A stretch of 51,932 nt of DNA from Hofstenia miamia (taxonomy: Eukaryota; Xenacoelomorpha; Acoela; Hofsteniidae), in assembly GCA_900660155.1 (NCBI GenBank), contig CABFPE010000033.1, positions 657,108 to 709,039 of the forward strand, given 5' to 3'. Both the position numbers and the translations under genes were made by a program. The notes under the pieces were generated by a model. The model saw nothing but the letters and a program-made list of their open reading frames with translations. It did no database searches and had not been told where the DNA came from. Below are positions 26,701-35,647 of this stretch, piece after piece. Positions within the stretch are counted from its first letter, which is position 1. Each line of letters begins with the position of its first letter.

Positions 26701-29513
26701 TGTGCTTCCAACATGGTTGGTGTTCTAGTGAATTCCTTGCAAATTACAAAAACTAAATACCCACTTGATTGATTTTGGGATAATGTTTGCCAGCCACCGC
26801 AATTTAATGTGTATTACAAGTTCTGTGTAGAGCTTTCTAATTTTCGTAGACATATTAATGATATACAACAAAATCTACCAAAAAAATTAAAATTTACTGT
26901 GTAACTAGAACTTTGACTGGACTATTCTTTCGTGCAGTAGCCATAAAAGGCTCAGGGTCAAGTTTGTAGAACTGCTTCATCCTTATCGCAAACTAATTAA
27001 ACAATGATGTTGATCACCTAATACATCTAATGAACCGAATAAGACTTTTCATTAAAGGCTTGACGTTAATTGGAAGAGGTCGCAACTCGCAGTTGTATCC
27101 ACAATTGGTCATTTACTTATTATTTATTAGAAGTTGTTATAAACAATTTCCCGAATTTGCAAATTAACTTTAAATTCGAATTGAAAAGATTTAAATTTTG
27201 TAAATGAATATCAATTCCAATTTTCTATTTTACTTTTTACTGATTTTTTGTGCAGTTCTTTCGATTTAAAGCAGTTCGAATTATTGGCTTTAACGATTAG
27301 CTAAAAAGCAGAAATATCTGTCAGCGTGAGACGTGAAATTAAGAATTCTGTATCATGATTTTTAAAAACATGCGTTAAGAACTTGGTGTTTACCTATTGA
27401 ATTAACTTTTCAGAAATTTGTTATAATATCTAATGTTGTTTTAAATTGTTTGCTTTGCCAAATCTTATACAGAAATCCGTCATTTGCTTCACTTTGTATA
27501 TCCAGTGAAGATGAAGAAATGTCATACTTATTATGTAATTTTAACTTTCTCAAGAAAAATTAGTGGGAAGAGGCGGAGGGCAGAGTAGCTTCAATAATTT
27601 GTAGCTCAATAATAATTGTAAATCTAAATAGTACATTTCAATTCGCAAAATCATACGACTGCTTAATATTAAAAAATCACAATTAAATTGTATGAATGCT
27701 ATAAATTAGTTACTTGGAAACGTGAATGTTCTCAGCAAACAATTATCGGTAACTAATCTCTATTAAATCCAACGGCAATTGACAGGAAACTGTTTTATAA
27801 TGGATGAATTAATCAAAATTCCATTGAATTAATAAAAATCTGCAGACTGGGAGAACAATGCATGTTTCAGAATGCAATAATAGCTAAATATTACCTGTCT
27901 CCAAATATTAAACAGTTTTTTGAAACTTGCGCAAAATGATAAAATCGAGTTCCTTGTACATTAGGAATGAAGCTCTAAGCCACTACAAAAATTGAGAATT
28001 AAGAAGTGAAGTTCGAAAAAAATGGAAAAGCTAGGATATATAAAAATTTTACATTAACATACACTCATTTCATCAGCTAAACAGGGGCGTAAGTAGAATT
28101 TTCTGAGTAGGGGACACCCTTGAAAAGACATCTCACCACCTTAATTTCTACAATGCTTCTTGTATATGCCAACGCAGCTAGCTCTTTGTTATATTGTAGA
28201 AGCATATATTGCAAAATTGAAATATTTCAACATCAGAATTCACGTTCCACCAACATTCCTTGATCCACTTCTCGAAAAATACTGCGTACCAAATGGAAAC
28301 TCCATTCCTATCGGTTACTGTGTGGTTTGGCTTCTCATCGAAATCCATTCTGCCACCTGCACCACAAGCAATAGACCAAACCTCTTTTGGATAGTCTTCG
28401 TGATCACGAACTCATAGAAGTAATCCAATGTGGTTGATGCGAGATGGTGCTACTGCTCATACAGCAAAAAGAGGTTGAAATATTTGGAAAAGAGAACATC
28501 ATAACTCGGGGATGCCGTCATGCTTGGCCCTCTCAGTCACCGCAAATAGTCCACATGTGACCATTTTCAGTGGGGCTACTTAAAATACGGTTGTTGCTGA
28601 GAAATATTGAAACATTTGAAAAGTTGAAAGCAGCCATACCAGAGGAAATAAAAAAGCATCACACCCGGTTACTCCAAAAAGCAGTGGAAAACTTTATAAC
28701 CAAATTGTAACAATATTAGCATTACAGTTAAAACAATGAATTATGAAGTGGCAATTCGGCCTATACTTTTTGGCGACCACTCTTGTTGATATTGAAGAAG
28801 TACCAAAGAATTTTTTTTAAATAAACTCTCCAAAAATGCATGGAAGAGTAAAAAAATATTAATTCCAACAGAATAAAAATCTTATTTGAGATTTCCCAGT
28901 ATATAGCAAGTAAATTGAAGAAGATAAAATCTACACATTCAAAAATATTTTACCAATGACAGGAATAGTGGTTTTGTTGGGATCGGCGGTTTTTACTGGA
29001 GATCCAGTGAGAGCTGTATTATCTATATGGGGCAATTTAACATCTAAGGATTTAGAAACAGATCCTGCTCTTGATAGAGAGACCCTGAATGGCACTTCAG
29101 TAGCAGAACGGACTAGATTGACATCAGTTGCTGGTGCCTCAATCCCTTCAAGACTAATATCTTCAGGGCGCCCCAGTTTTGTAAAAGGATGAGCTACTGG
29201 AGGGAGATTTGACAACATTCCGCGTTGAGAAAGCGAGCCTAAATGAAAAGCAATTTAAGTATTTGAAGACTATATTCATTGATAAAGTTTATTAATATCT
29301 GTTTCGGAGTGATAAGCAATATGTTAATGTAATAACCAAAATTATTTCAATTGAGAGTACTTTATATTATCAAAATAATTAAATACTTCAAATAAAAAAA
29401 GATTAATAAGGGAAATTAGAATTGGGCAATAAATATTAAAAATACATTTTACATGAAATAAAAAAATTACCCGCCATATGACTGCCAGGTCGAGAAGCAA
29501 CTGCGGCAGACAT
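8738..29513 (-). CDS. EFCAB6: Multi-EF-hand protein, EFCAB6-like (18 coding exons)
   Basis: Joined minus-strand exons: 29513-29471, 29238-28954, 25425-25313, 23942-23845, 23079-23002, 22715-22533, 22360-22211, 21530-21418, 20217-20102, 17327-17128, 13977-13891, 13825-13649, 12247-12041, 11905-11662, 11346-11174, 11020-10858, 10237-10100, 8815-8738. They total 2646 nt, or 881 residues plus TAA. All introns are GT-AG and all phases agree. The first ~145 residues are Ser/Pro/Gly-rich and probably disordered. From about residue 155 to the end I count roughly 14 EF-hand-like units, mostly in pairs. Only those in exons 7 and 17 have a full calcium-binding loop (acid or Asn at positions 1, 3 and 5, Gly6, Glu12); the rest are degenerate and probably structural. 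Strings of mostly degenerate EF-hands are typical of EFCAB6, known from sperm and ciliary doublet microtubules and as a DJ-1/androgen-receptor partner. Human EFCAB6 is about 1500 residues, so this is shorter. The family is inferred from architecture, not from a search; another multi-EF-hand axonemal protein remains possible. Confidence 0.8.
9693..10046. mobile_element. Short hAT-type MITE in the last intron
   Basis: 354 bp. The left end reads CAGGCCTGAAAAGGGTCAAA and the right end read inward TAGAGTTGGAAACGGCTGGG: imperfect inverted repeats. The flanks are TCATACAC at 9685-9692 and TCATACAT at 10047-10054 (7 of 8 match). The subterminal regions share AACTTTTTG and GACC-rich sequence in inverted orientation. 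It sits 53 bp from the exon 17 donor. Confidence 0.7.
10100..10237 (-). CDS. EFCAB6-like exon 17, canonical EF-hand
   Basis: 138 nt, acceptor TTTCAG, donor GTTTAT. It encodes the loop DGDKTGFLTIPE, with Asp1, Asp3, Thr5, Gly6 and Glu12: the most convincing calcium-binding site in the protein. Phase 0 in and out. A hAT-type MITE lies 53 bp beyond the donor. Confidence 0.85.
10858..11020 (-). CDS. EFCAB6-like exon 16
   Basis: 163 nt, acceptor TTTAG, donor GTGAGT. It completes an EF loop with VNYIEF (Glu at position 12), followed by a linker of about 40 residues. Phase 2 in, phase 0 out. Confidence 0.8.
11174..11346 (-). CDS. EFCAB6-like exon 15, near-canonical EF-hand
   Basis: 173 nt, acceptor TTTAG, donor GTATGC. 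It carries the loop DSKSSGFVTRDQF, which is close to canonical but has Gln at position 12. It also carries the first part of the next loop (VTDDSGR), which is completed in exon 16. Phase 0 in, phase 2 out. Confidence 0.82.
11662..11905 (-). CDS. EFCAB6-like exon 14, EF-hand
   Basis: 244 nt, acceptor TTTAG, donor GTGATA. It encodes a degenerate EF-hand (HLNQDKTLNYQSF) and then a Ser/Asn/Arg-rich linker before the last four EF-hands. Phase 2 in, phase 0 out. Confidence 0.8.
12041..12247 (-). CDS. EFCAB6-like exon 13, EF-hand
   Basis: 207 nt, acceptor TCTAG, donor GTATGT. It encodes an EF-hand with the loop NNIDTGRFNQHQF. The donor at 12040 is chosen because only it gives phase 2, which exon 14 needs, and it restores an uninterrupted helix between the EF-hands. 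The open frame continues past it but does not join. Confidence 0.78.
13649..13825 (-). CDS. EFCAB6-like exon 12, EF-hand pair
   Basis: 177 nt, polypyrimidine tract then TTTTAG, donor GTAAAA. It encodes two degenerate EF-hands. The second has the loop SVNDLGEVNYEKF, with Gly6 and Val8 kept and no Glu12. Phase 2 in and out. Confidence 0.8.
13891..13977 (-). CDS. EFCAB6-like exon 11
   Basis: 87 nt, acceptor TTTTAG, strong donor GTAAGT. It encodes a Gln/Leu-rich helical linker. Intron 11 after it is only 65 bp. Phase 2 in and out. Confidence 0.75.
15121..16264. other. Unassigned coding-like intronic region
   Basis: Several short open stretches on both strands have protein-like composition. Examples are a plus-strand frame with a CHEDQC motif near 15130-15250 and another at 15341-15568 in which a shifted frame reads as a Glu/Lys/Gln-rich helix near 15460-15540. 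Minus-strand frames occur at 15779-16113. It may be a decayed retrocopy or transposon; no family identified. Confidence 0.25.
16474..16782. repeat. Tandem duplication, ~145-160 bp unit
   Basis: Two head-to-tail copies, 16474-16618 and 16619-16782. They are nearly identical apart from a ~14-bp insertion (atctctaatatttc) in the second. It lies inside intron 10. Confidence 0.88.
17128..17327 (-). CDS. EFCAB6-like exon 10
   Basis: 200 nt, acceptor TTTAG, donor GTTAGC. It completes the previous loop (IEKQD, Asp at position 12), then gives a degenerate partner EF-hand around GFSPDDREYDYDVL and a charged helix. Phase 0 in, phase 2 out. The donor is weaker than most in this gene. Confidence 0.75.
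18095..19600 (-). mobile_element. Decayed non-LTR retrotransposon (LINE) in intron 9
   Basis: Minus-strand fragments in order: a pre-RT region with SIDSDGIPS (19350-19300); an RT region with SLPFAIIIDKL around 18930; GVPQGSIL at about 18790-18764; the YADD catalytic motif at 18718-18707; a GITISDDLKWE motif near 18500; and a C-terminal Arg-rich tail ending near 18097. The order and motifs fit a Jockey/CR1-type ORF2. Frames are broken by several shifts and stops. It lies in the same orientation as the host gene. Confidence 0.85.
19781..19993. repeat. Low-complexity GAATT and GGGTA-rich tract
   Basis: Imperfect short repeats: GGAATT/GAATTG units at 19793-19850, then cgggtacgggta units at 19901-19945. 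It may be the end of a MITE, but no inverted terminus was confirmed. Confidence 0.4.
20102..20217 (-). CDS. EFCAB6-like exon 9
   Basis: 116 nt, acceptor TTTTAG, donor GTACAA. It encodes a Lys/Arg-rich helix followed by the first half of an EF loop (DPHKTGK) that is completed in exon 10. Phase 1 in, phase 0 out. Confidence 0.78.
20326..20783 (-). mobile_element. Internally deleted hAT element with a transposase C-terminus, in intron 8
   Basis: A 41-codon minus-strand stretch at 20590-20468 matches the hAT C-terminal dimerisation region in layout (NERHWSDAGNIITTRRENLN, then Pro-Glu and a hydrophobic helix). Flanking it on both sides are repeats of the type TCAATTATCGGTCAATTATC in inverted arrangement. 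The ends resemble inverted GGCTGT(G/A)C(G/T)ATTA termini, as in many hAT elements. No clear 8-bp target duplication was found. Confidence 0.68.
21418..21530 (-). CDS. EFCAB6-like exon 8, EF-hand
   Basis: 113 nt, acceptor TTTTAG, donor GTAATT. It starts one residue before an EF loop (DTQNLGVIDSKLF), so intron 7 sits just ahead of loop position 1. Position 12 is Leu rather than Glu. The rest is a basic linker. Phase 2 in, phase 1 out. Confidence 0.8.
22211..22360 (-). CDS. EFCAB6-like exon 7, canonical EF-hand
   Basis: 150 nt, acceptor TTTAG, donor GTATAT. It carries the loop DPNEKGRIVKPE, with Asp1, Asn3, Lys5, Gly6, Ile8 and Glu12, one of the few loops that keep near-complete calcium-coordinating residues. 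The following helix runs into exon 8. A reading that continues past the donor ends in a different frame with no EF-hand pattern, so the donor at 22210 is preferred. Confidence 0.8.
22533..22715 (-). CDS. EFCAB6-like exon 6, EF-hand 2
   Basis: 183 nt, acceptor TTTAG, donor GTAGAT, phase 2 in and out. It encodes a degenerate loop (GLGDKSIIHYGQF) and then a long helical, Glu/Lys/Gln-rich segment. The loop lacks the acidic residues at positions 1 and 3, so calcium binding is unlikely. Confidence 0.78.
22857..22892. mobile_element. Mariner-like terminal fragment in intron 5
   Basis: The sequence agggtggttcaaaagtccgg resembles a Tc1/mariner terminal repeat. No opposite terminus or transposase was found nearby, so it may be a solo fragment or a coincidence. 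Confidence 0.25.
23002..23079 (-). CDS. EFCAB6-like exon 5, EF-hands 1/2 linker
   Basis: 78 nt, acceptor TTTTAG, strong donor GTAAGC. In the phase-2 frame it carries the exiting helix of EF-hand 1 and the entering helix of EF-hand 2. Loop-to-loop spacing is then about 37 residues, as expected for an EF pair. A second stop-free frame exists, but its phase does not join exons 4 or 6. Confidence 0.72.
23845..23942 (-). CDS. EFCAB6-like exon 4, EF-hand 1 entry
   Basis: 98 nt, acceptor TTTTAG, donor GTATTG. It encodes an amphipathic helix and the loop DVEGKGTVTR of the first EF-hand. Loop position 10 (Arg) is split by the intron. Phase 0 in, phase 2 out. Confidence 0.8.
24217..24373. repeat. 72-bp tandem repeat (2.2 copies) in intron 3
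   Basis: Copies at 24217-24288 and 24289-24359, plus a partial copy at 24360-24373, nearly identical. No protein meaning. Confidence 0.88.
25313..25425 (-). CDS. EFCAB6-like exon 3, Ser-rich linker
   Basis: 113 nt, acceptor CTTAG, donor GTATAT. It encodes about residues 110-147: a serine-rich stretch followed by a polar Glu/Gln/Arg segment that leads into the first EF-hand helix. Phase 1 in, phase 0 out. Confidence 0.75.
26250..26760 (+). mobile_element. hAT transposase fragment (Hermes-like) in intron 2
   Basis: Translated pieces in order: FTSVESFGLQNLLQTYVEIA at about 26266-26325, then after a frameshift FRRTTIEYE near 26390, then SSITMNMWSDVYREILYLNI around 26480-26545. The last matches the hAT catalytic-domain pattern in which an Asp/Thr-x-Trp segment is followed by a hydrophobic strand; here the usual Asp before the Met-Trp is Asn. 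Stops and frameshifts show it is dead. Opposite in orientation to the host gene. Confidence 0.68.
28084..28720 (+). mobile_element. Mariner/Tc1-type transposase fragment in intron 2
   Basis: Frame-shifted pieces read VTVWFGF near 28320, MRDGATAHTA near 28435-28465, then WPSQSP with a downstream WGYLK-like segment at about 28525-28585, then an Ile-Pro-Glu-Glu-Ile helix at 28630-28700. This order (second Asp in a DGA-x-x-HT box, Pro-rich box, then the final acidic residue region) is typical of mariner-type DDE/DDD transposases. A possible end begins near 28084 (aggggcgtaagtagaatttt). The gene is broken. Confidence 0.72.
28954..29238 (-). CDS. EFCAB6-like exon 2, N-terminal disordered region
   Basis: 285 nt, acceptor TTTAG, donor GTAAAA, phase 1 in and out. 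It encodes residues 15-109, rich in Pro, Ser, Thr and Val, with no EF-hand pattern. No stop occurs in the chosen frame, and it joins exon 3 as a Gly codon split across the intron. Confidence 0.75.
29471..29513 (-). CDS. EFCAB6-like exon 1 (start codon)
   Basis: ATG at 29513-29511 in the context cacaATG, 14 codons plus 1 nt, then donor GTAA. It encodes a short Ala/Ser-rich start. This ATG is chosen because its frame and phase join exon 2 without a stop. A second in-frame ATG lies in exon 1 (codon 13) and a third in exon 2. Upstream non-coding exons cannot be excluded. Confidence 0.72.
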
Positions 29514-29983
29514 TGTGTAATCACATGTAGAAATGTCTCATCACATTAAAATGATTTCATAGCAACGTTGCCACTGTTATTAAAGAGCGACATCTAACAA
29601 CAGCACTCTGAACATAACACATAATTAAAGATGCCAATGGCCACTCACAGCGAATGAAAAGCCGCTAAACAACGCAATTAGAACGCGAAATAGTCCTCTA
29701 CATTATGTAGTCTAAATCTATTGTTTTTGCAAAATCGATTTGCGAATTTGAAAATGTAATGAACATCTATAATAAAGTTTACAACGACTGCAAGTAAAAC
29801 AGTAAAGAAATGATACAATCTGATAACTTCTTTAAATATTCGCACAATACATCCTTGTTATTAAATTTTCAATTAAAATGACATTTATCATTTTTTCTAA
29901 TTTTCTCAAGCTACCAGTGTCGACACTCTGGATTGACAATAATGTTTTGAAACAGATTAGAAATAGAGAATAACTAATAAGTC
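29514..29983. promoter_or_regulatory. Upstream region of the EF-hand gene, probable promoter
   Basis: Immediately upstream (minus-strand sense) of the first ATG. No TATA box or Kozak-defining element stands out. The region is AT-rich and holds nothing else recognisable. It is called a promoter only by position; a 5' non-coding exon could lie further upstream. Confidence 0.3.
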
Positions 29984-30285
29984 GTGTTCTGGGGCTAGGA
30001 CCATTTTCTTGGCCGTAGCCGGCCGTGCAACATAAATTTTGAACTTAGCCGGCCGTTAGCAGTGATATTTTGGCCGCATGCGGTTTTTTTTAATACTAAT
30101 AAGTGAAATAGTTGAATTTTCAATGGAACGATTAAAACATGATCATAGTTCGAACCAATTAAAGAAGATGGTGAAAGCCACTAAGTTTTAAAACAAAAAT
30201 ACAAATAAAAATCGTGGAAAATTTTTCATCATTATGTTCAGAAATGAATTTTCGCCGGGATTTCCCGGTCGCAAAACCAGAACAC
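29984..30285. mobile_element. ~300-bp TIR element upstream of the EF-hand gene
   Basis: The termini are inverted: left GTGTTCTGGGGCTAGGACC, right read inward GTGTTCTGGTTTTGCGACC. The interior carries repeated GCCGGCCGT units near the left end. No coding sequence. No convincing target-site duplication was found, so the superfamily is uncertain (hAT-type ends are possible). Confidence 0.6.
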
Positions 30286-31474
30286 TACAAAATTTTGATG
30301 TCATTTGAAATTAAAAATGTGAAAATATCAAGAAGATGAAACAATAGATGCATTTTGTGGTATAAAAAATAATACAAAAATTAATAGATGTTCACGTGAC
30401 TTACTAAAGTCAATAAAAACTATCCATTCATTCAAATCGTTTGCCCTCTTAATTTCTGCTAAATTTCAACAAGCTAAATGAAATTACTTACAAGAATTTC
30501 AAGTAACAACCATTGATCTAGTCAGCCACACATTCTTTCTACATTCATGTGTACTTAATACGTGTTTATTATGTTGAAATTTATTACAATCTTGAAATAA
30601 ACGTTTGCAAGTTGACTGCCGCGATTAATTGATTGTAATCAAAATAAAGAATTGAATATATTTTAGTTGCTTTAATAGACTAATCAGTTGTACAATACGA
30701 CACTACAAGACTGGTGAAATATATATATATATANACCGTAATATTTTTATTGTATACAAAATTCACCATAATCTTCATAATTTATAAAAGCCTTGTCAAA
30801 ACAATAAATAGTTATTTGAAAATTGAAATCGTGGTCGTAGGGGCTCAAATCGTAGCCAAACCGCAGCCGCGGACAAAATGGCAAACCTTAATTTATAAAC
30901 ATACTAATTATTTTATTTGATTAAATGTGTACTGAAACACCCTGTATTACAATTTTATTAGTGTTAATGCCGGACATTTGATATTGCGCAAGAAGTGGTT
31001 TAAACGAATCGGCCAGAGCCGATTGAAGCCTCAGACCTATAATTGGTGAATACCCCATAGCAAGTAAATCTGCAACCACAATTGGAAGTGAGATGATTCA
31101 TTACAATATAACAATGAAAATGAAATTAGTAGTCTGTGCCCCGCGTCCTGTTTGTGTTTAACAAACGCCGTTCCTGTAGCTACTAGTATATTATTTTATT
31201 ATTAAAAATTATTACATATAAGTTAAATATGTCTACTTCGAATTATACGTTAATCGCAATTTATTTGTTATTTATTTACTTACCTTTGCTATACATGATA
31301 GTAACTTATTACTTTTTTACTTCATTTACATATGCTGAGTTTGCCCTTTTCTCCACTAAACATAAAATGTTTAAATATCAGTTAGATTAAGATTATGTTT
31401 TCCCCAGGGAGGTTTTTTCCAGTGTGCCACTATAATATCTAATCAATTCGGTATTTTACAGAGCTTCTCATAGG
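30286..31474. other. Intergenic stretch with one single-N join
   Basis: AT-rich. A (TA)n tract at 30719-30733 abuts an ambiguous base at 30734. No gene recognised. Confidence 0.45.
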
Positions 31475-34400
31475 ACAATAATTTTCTATCCCATTTTTCA
31501 CTGACACACGAGTAATTTCAATCTCCCATCCCATTTAGATGCTATAGTTAAAATCAATGAGTAGATATTCTGCCTCATGAGTTTACTTAGTTGTTTAAAT
31601 ATCTAATAACAATTCCAAGAGTTCATTAACCTTTAGGGTGATAATGGTTCAACGATTCATTTGACATTAAGAATATAGATGTCAGCATACTGTACAATAG
31701 ACTTATGACTAGATCATCAATGTCATGTGATTCACGCATAATATGAACTAACGTATGCCCGACACGGAATATTGTACACTGAGGCATTACTCTTACCAAG
31801 ATTATTTAATCCGAAAGTTGTTGACAGAATTTTACAGTAATTATTTGATGTGAATTTCAGTCAAATACATACTCTTACCACATTATGTCATCATAATTAT
31901 ACAAGAATGGCATTCGTATCTAAAAAAATTCATTGAGGATATGTTAACACTGCAAAATTCCTATTAATATATCCTAGAGAACAGAATGAAAGACATGTCC
32001 CCGATTGCAGTTGGTTATGAACTTCTGTGTGAAAATGTATTAGTATTTGAAAGCACAGCGAGCTGTCAAATAAAGATTTAAACGATGTTAACTATGTCCT
32101 CTTAATTATTGCATAAGTTGTTAGCGGACACAGGAGAAGCCAACATTCAGGTATTTGAATTTGATGATGCTATCAACAATGTAAAGGAATTTGAAAATGG
32201 CTGTTGACCGAATTGGTTAAGTCTTAGTCAACATAGGGAAATGCCATCTGCGGCATACTATGATAGAAAAAAGGAATAAATGACTGCTTCGAAATTATTG
32301 ACCCCAAACTACAAAATAACTCAAACTAAAGGTGAGTACTACCGTTTGCTTCAAGTGGAGGAAAAATATTGCAGTTGATTACAATTTATTAAGTGAATTT
32401 TGTAATTCTATGATTCCAAAGAATTTGGAAAACATTCCATTCCTACCTAGCCTTTGGCGTTGTAAGAACTGCTACAAGCTCTTGCTTGTGAAACTGATGC
32501 CTGAAAGGTCTGTATATTTCTTTTTAATAGTCGTAAGTTGCAGACCACACACTATATTAATATCTCATCAAATGGAAACATCACAATTGTTTCACAAGCG
32601 ATCTCTCAATTAAGAGAAGAATGTTCCAAAGCATAATGCAAAAACTGCATCCTCCTCTTAGACAGATTCATTGTCGTATTTGTTATTAAGTTTTATACAT
32701 ATTTAATCATTTTTATATTTTGTATTACACGAAATATTTCATTGCGCAAAATATAGATGACGCACGATGGCGTACGAAAATCGATGCTGGGTGATATCTT
32801 AATACATGGGATAAAAAATGCACTGAATGTTATATCCGTTTCGATATCTTTCTGTATTGCGAAGCAATAAATATTGTAGTGTTGATTTTCTTCAAAGGAA
32901 ATATACAGTACATTTTGGATCAATTTGGGTTTTATTCACTCATACATTTGGCTGAAATCAATTAAATATATGGGTGAATTTATAGCAAATTGTCCCAAAA
33001 TCCAACAAAGATTTCGTTTAGAGAAAAGCAACACTATAATTCACATTGCGCCGTCAAACAGATAGATTTCGAAGCGACATAAAAATGCAGGGCAATTTAG
33101 CGCAGTCGTTAAAATATTTTTATGCATTGTATCAAGATAGGACCCAAAATAGATTTTCACGCGATAGAAATGTTTTGCGGAAGAAATATCTCGTGTTGTT
33201 CTCTGAATGATTCTTAATAATGAAATTTGTGATATTAATACTTGACTTCAAAGTTTGAGAGACTTTCAATGTATGTTTCAAGCAAAAGAACCACCAGACA
33301 ATAATTTCGGTCACTACATTCAACTCTTAACGTAAGTTATTGGGCACAAATTCATTGTATTGTCAATTTCAAATTTGCAAACCATTTTAAACAAGCTATC
33401 AAGCACAAACTCCCGTTTAAAATGAAATTGTTCATCTGTCAATATTTATCAAAATATTAAAAAACAAAAAGTAAATTCAATAAATTTTCAAAAGATGCGA
33501 AAGGAGAATTTTCTTGAAAAATATGCCTTCTATTGAATACATTCTGATAAAAAACTAAAATATCGGGGCCGAAGTATTCATAAACATAATTAACAATAAA
33601 TTAAAAAGTGCTGTAAGCTAATTTATGAATATAGTGTTAAAGAATACTTTAAGAATTTAAAAAATCCGTGTTGAAATAGAATTTGTAATTCTAAAAAATT
33701 TAAATCGTGAATAAATATTAGAATCTCTTCTAAAAGCAGTGTTAACAGTAAATGGAAAAGAAAAAGATATTTAGGACGAATTACCAATAAATGTACAAGA
33801 TAAACTTTGTATGAACCTTTTAACGACGATAAGGAATTGGGTAATAATGTTAACATACCATAACATTATCTATACCCATTTTGTTCAAAAAATATTTTGT
33901 TCAAAATCTAGTACGGGTCACGGATGACCTAATCGTCGAAAAGTGTAAAATTCATTAAATTTCCTATCTATATATTTTCCGATTCGCTTCAATAAATAGA
34001 TTCTATTCAAATTCGTCCTCACTTCAAATATGTACATATTATTTAGAAACTTTGAAATACAATATTTCTTGAATATGACATTACAAAAATTTAGAGGACC
34101 AACAAACCGATATCAGTAGATCTAATTCATTGCCATTCGCCAACATGAAAATCTTTAAAGAAATTTCTTTCCTTCAACAAACATGACGGTATATTACATG
34201 TATCACAGAAGACAAAAGTGTTTCTTTCAACATTTTTCTCTCTTCCACAGAGACAGCAGCGTCCTCGACAGTCTCCAAAACTTAGAGAGATACCCAATCA
34301 CTGAAGTTGAAGTCGGGCTAAAATGCTTTTTCTGCGACAGATTTGTTGTCGTGATACCTCTTTTTCGGCTGCAATAATGGGAAATCAAACCCTCAGTGTC

Positions 34401-34647
34401 ACACATTTTGAAGTCTTTTAAACTAATTTTGGTACCGGTAGAGATAATTATCAAAGTCGTAAGCATATCCATTTGCGCTACAACATCGGAACCACACTTT
34501 AAAACTCCATATTATAGGTTCTAATTTAGTATATTGGTTCATGGAGGATTTCCCTTGAACTTGATCATGTGTTCATCAATACTCTTCGAATTCTCACGTG
34601 ACGCTTGAATTGCTCTATGCAAATGGAAAATCAAGAAATGTACTTTT
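31475..34647. repeat. Left copy of a ~3.2-kb duplication flanking the gap
   Basis: Near-identical in order and orientation to 35648-38856, with SNPs and indels. It ends exactly where the N run begins. It contains the left piggyBac fragment. Interpreted as unmerged haplotypes rather than a true tandem duplication. Confidence 0.9.
34137..34647 (-). mobile_element. piggyBac transposase fragment, left copy (cut by gap)
   Basis: Minus-strand reading shows SIDEHMIKFKG (about 34590-34560), then after a frameshift a segment ending in FKVWFRCCSANGYAYDF. This is the first catalytic Asp region and the following strand of piggyBac/PGBD transposases. Frameshifts and stops follow. The N-terminal half is missing because the contig ends at the gap. 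Confidence 0.78.
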
Positions 34648-35647
34648 NNNNNNNNNNNNNNNNNNNNNNNNNNNNNNNNNNNNNNNNNNNNNNNNNNNNN
34701 NNNNNNNNNNNNNNNNNNNNNNNNNNNNNNNNNNNNNNNNNNNNNNNNNNNNNNNNNNNNNNNNNNNNNNNNNNNNNNNNNNNNNNNNNNNNNNNNNNNN
34801 NNNNNNNNNNNNNNNNNNNNNNNNNNNNNNNNNNNNNNNNNNNNNNNNNNNNNNNNNNNNNNNNNNNNNNNNNNNNNNNNNNNNNNNNNNNNNNNNNNNN
34901 NNNNNNNNNNNNNNNNNNNNNNNNNNNNNNNNNNNNNNNNNNNNNNNNNNNNNNNNNNNNNNNNNNNNNNNNNNNNNNNNNNNNNNNNNNNNNNNNNNNN
35001 NNNNNNNNNNNNNNNNNNNNNNNNNNNNNNNNNNNNNNNNNNNNNNNNNNNNNNNNNNNNNNNNNNNNNNNNNNNNNNNNNNNNNNNNNNNNNNNNNNNN
35101 NNNNNNNNNNNNNNNNNNNNNNNNNNNNNNNNNNNNNNNNNNNNNNNNNNNNNNNNNNNNNNNNNNNNNNNNNNNNNNNNNNNNNNNNNNNNNNNNNNNN
35201 NNNNNNNNNNNNNNNNNNNNNNNNNNNNNNNNNNNNNNNNNNNNNNNNNNNNNNNNNNNNNNNNNNNNNNNNNNNNNNNNNNNNNNNNNNNNNNNNNNNN
35301 NNNNNNNNNNNNNNNNNNNNNNNNNNNNNNNNNNNNNNNNNNNNNNNNNNNNNNNNNNNNNNNNNNNNNNNNNNNNNNNNNNNNNNNNNNNNNNNNNNNN
35401 NNNNNNNNNNNNNNNNNNNNNNNNNNNNNNNNNNNNNNNNNNNNNNNNNNNNNNNNNNNNNNNNNNNNNNNNNNNNNNNNNNNNNNNNNNNNNNNNNNNN
35501 NNNNNNNNNNNNNNNNNNNNNNNNNNNNNNNNNNNNNNNNNNNNNNNNNNNNNNNNNNNNNNNNNNNNNNNNNNNNNNNNNNNNNNNNNNNNNNNNNNNN
35601 NNNNNNNNNNNNNNNNNNNNNNNNNNNNNNNNNNNNNNNNNNNNNNN
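34648..35647. other. Assembly gap of exactly 1000 N
   Basis: The round length marks a placeholder gap, not a measured one. Any open frame drawn across it is meaningless. Confidence 0.99.

Noticed and set aside
28956..29192. 78-codon plus-strand frame
   Set aside because: Antisense shadow of EF-hand exon 2.
32332..32613. 93-codon plus-strand frame, repeated at 36572-36775
   Set aside because: The copies are the gap-flanking haplotypes, not independent conservation. The second copy loses the start, and no family was recognised.
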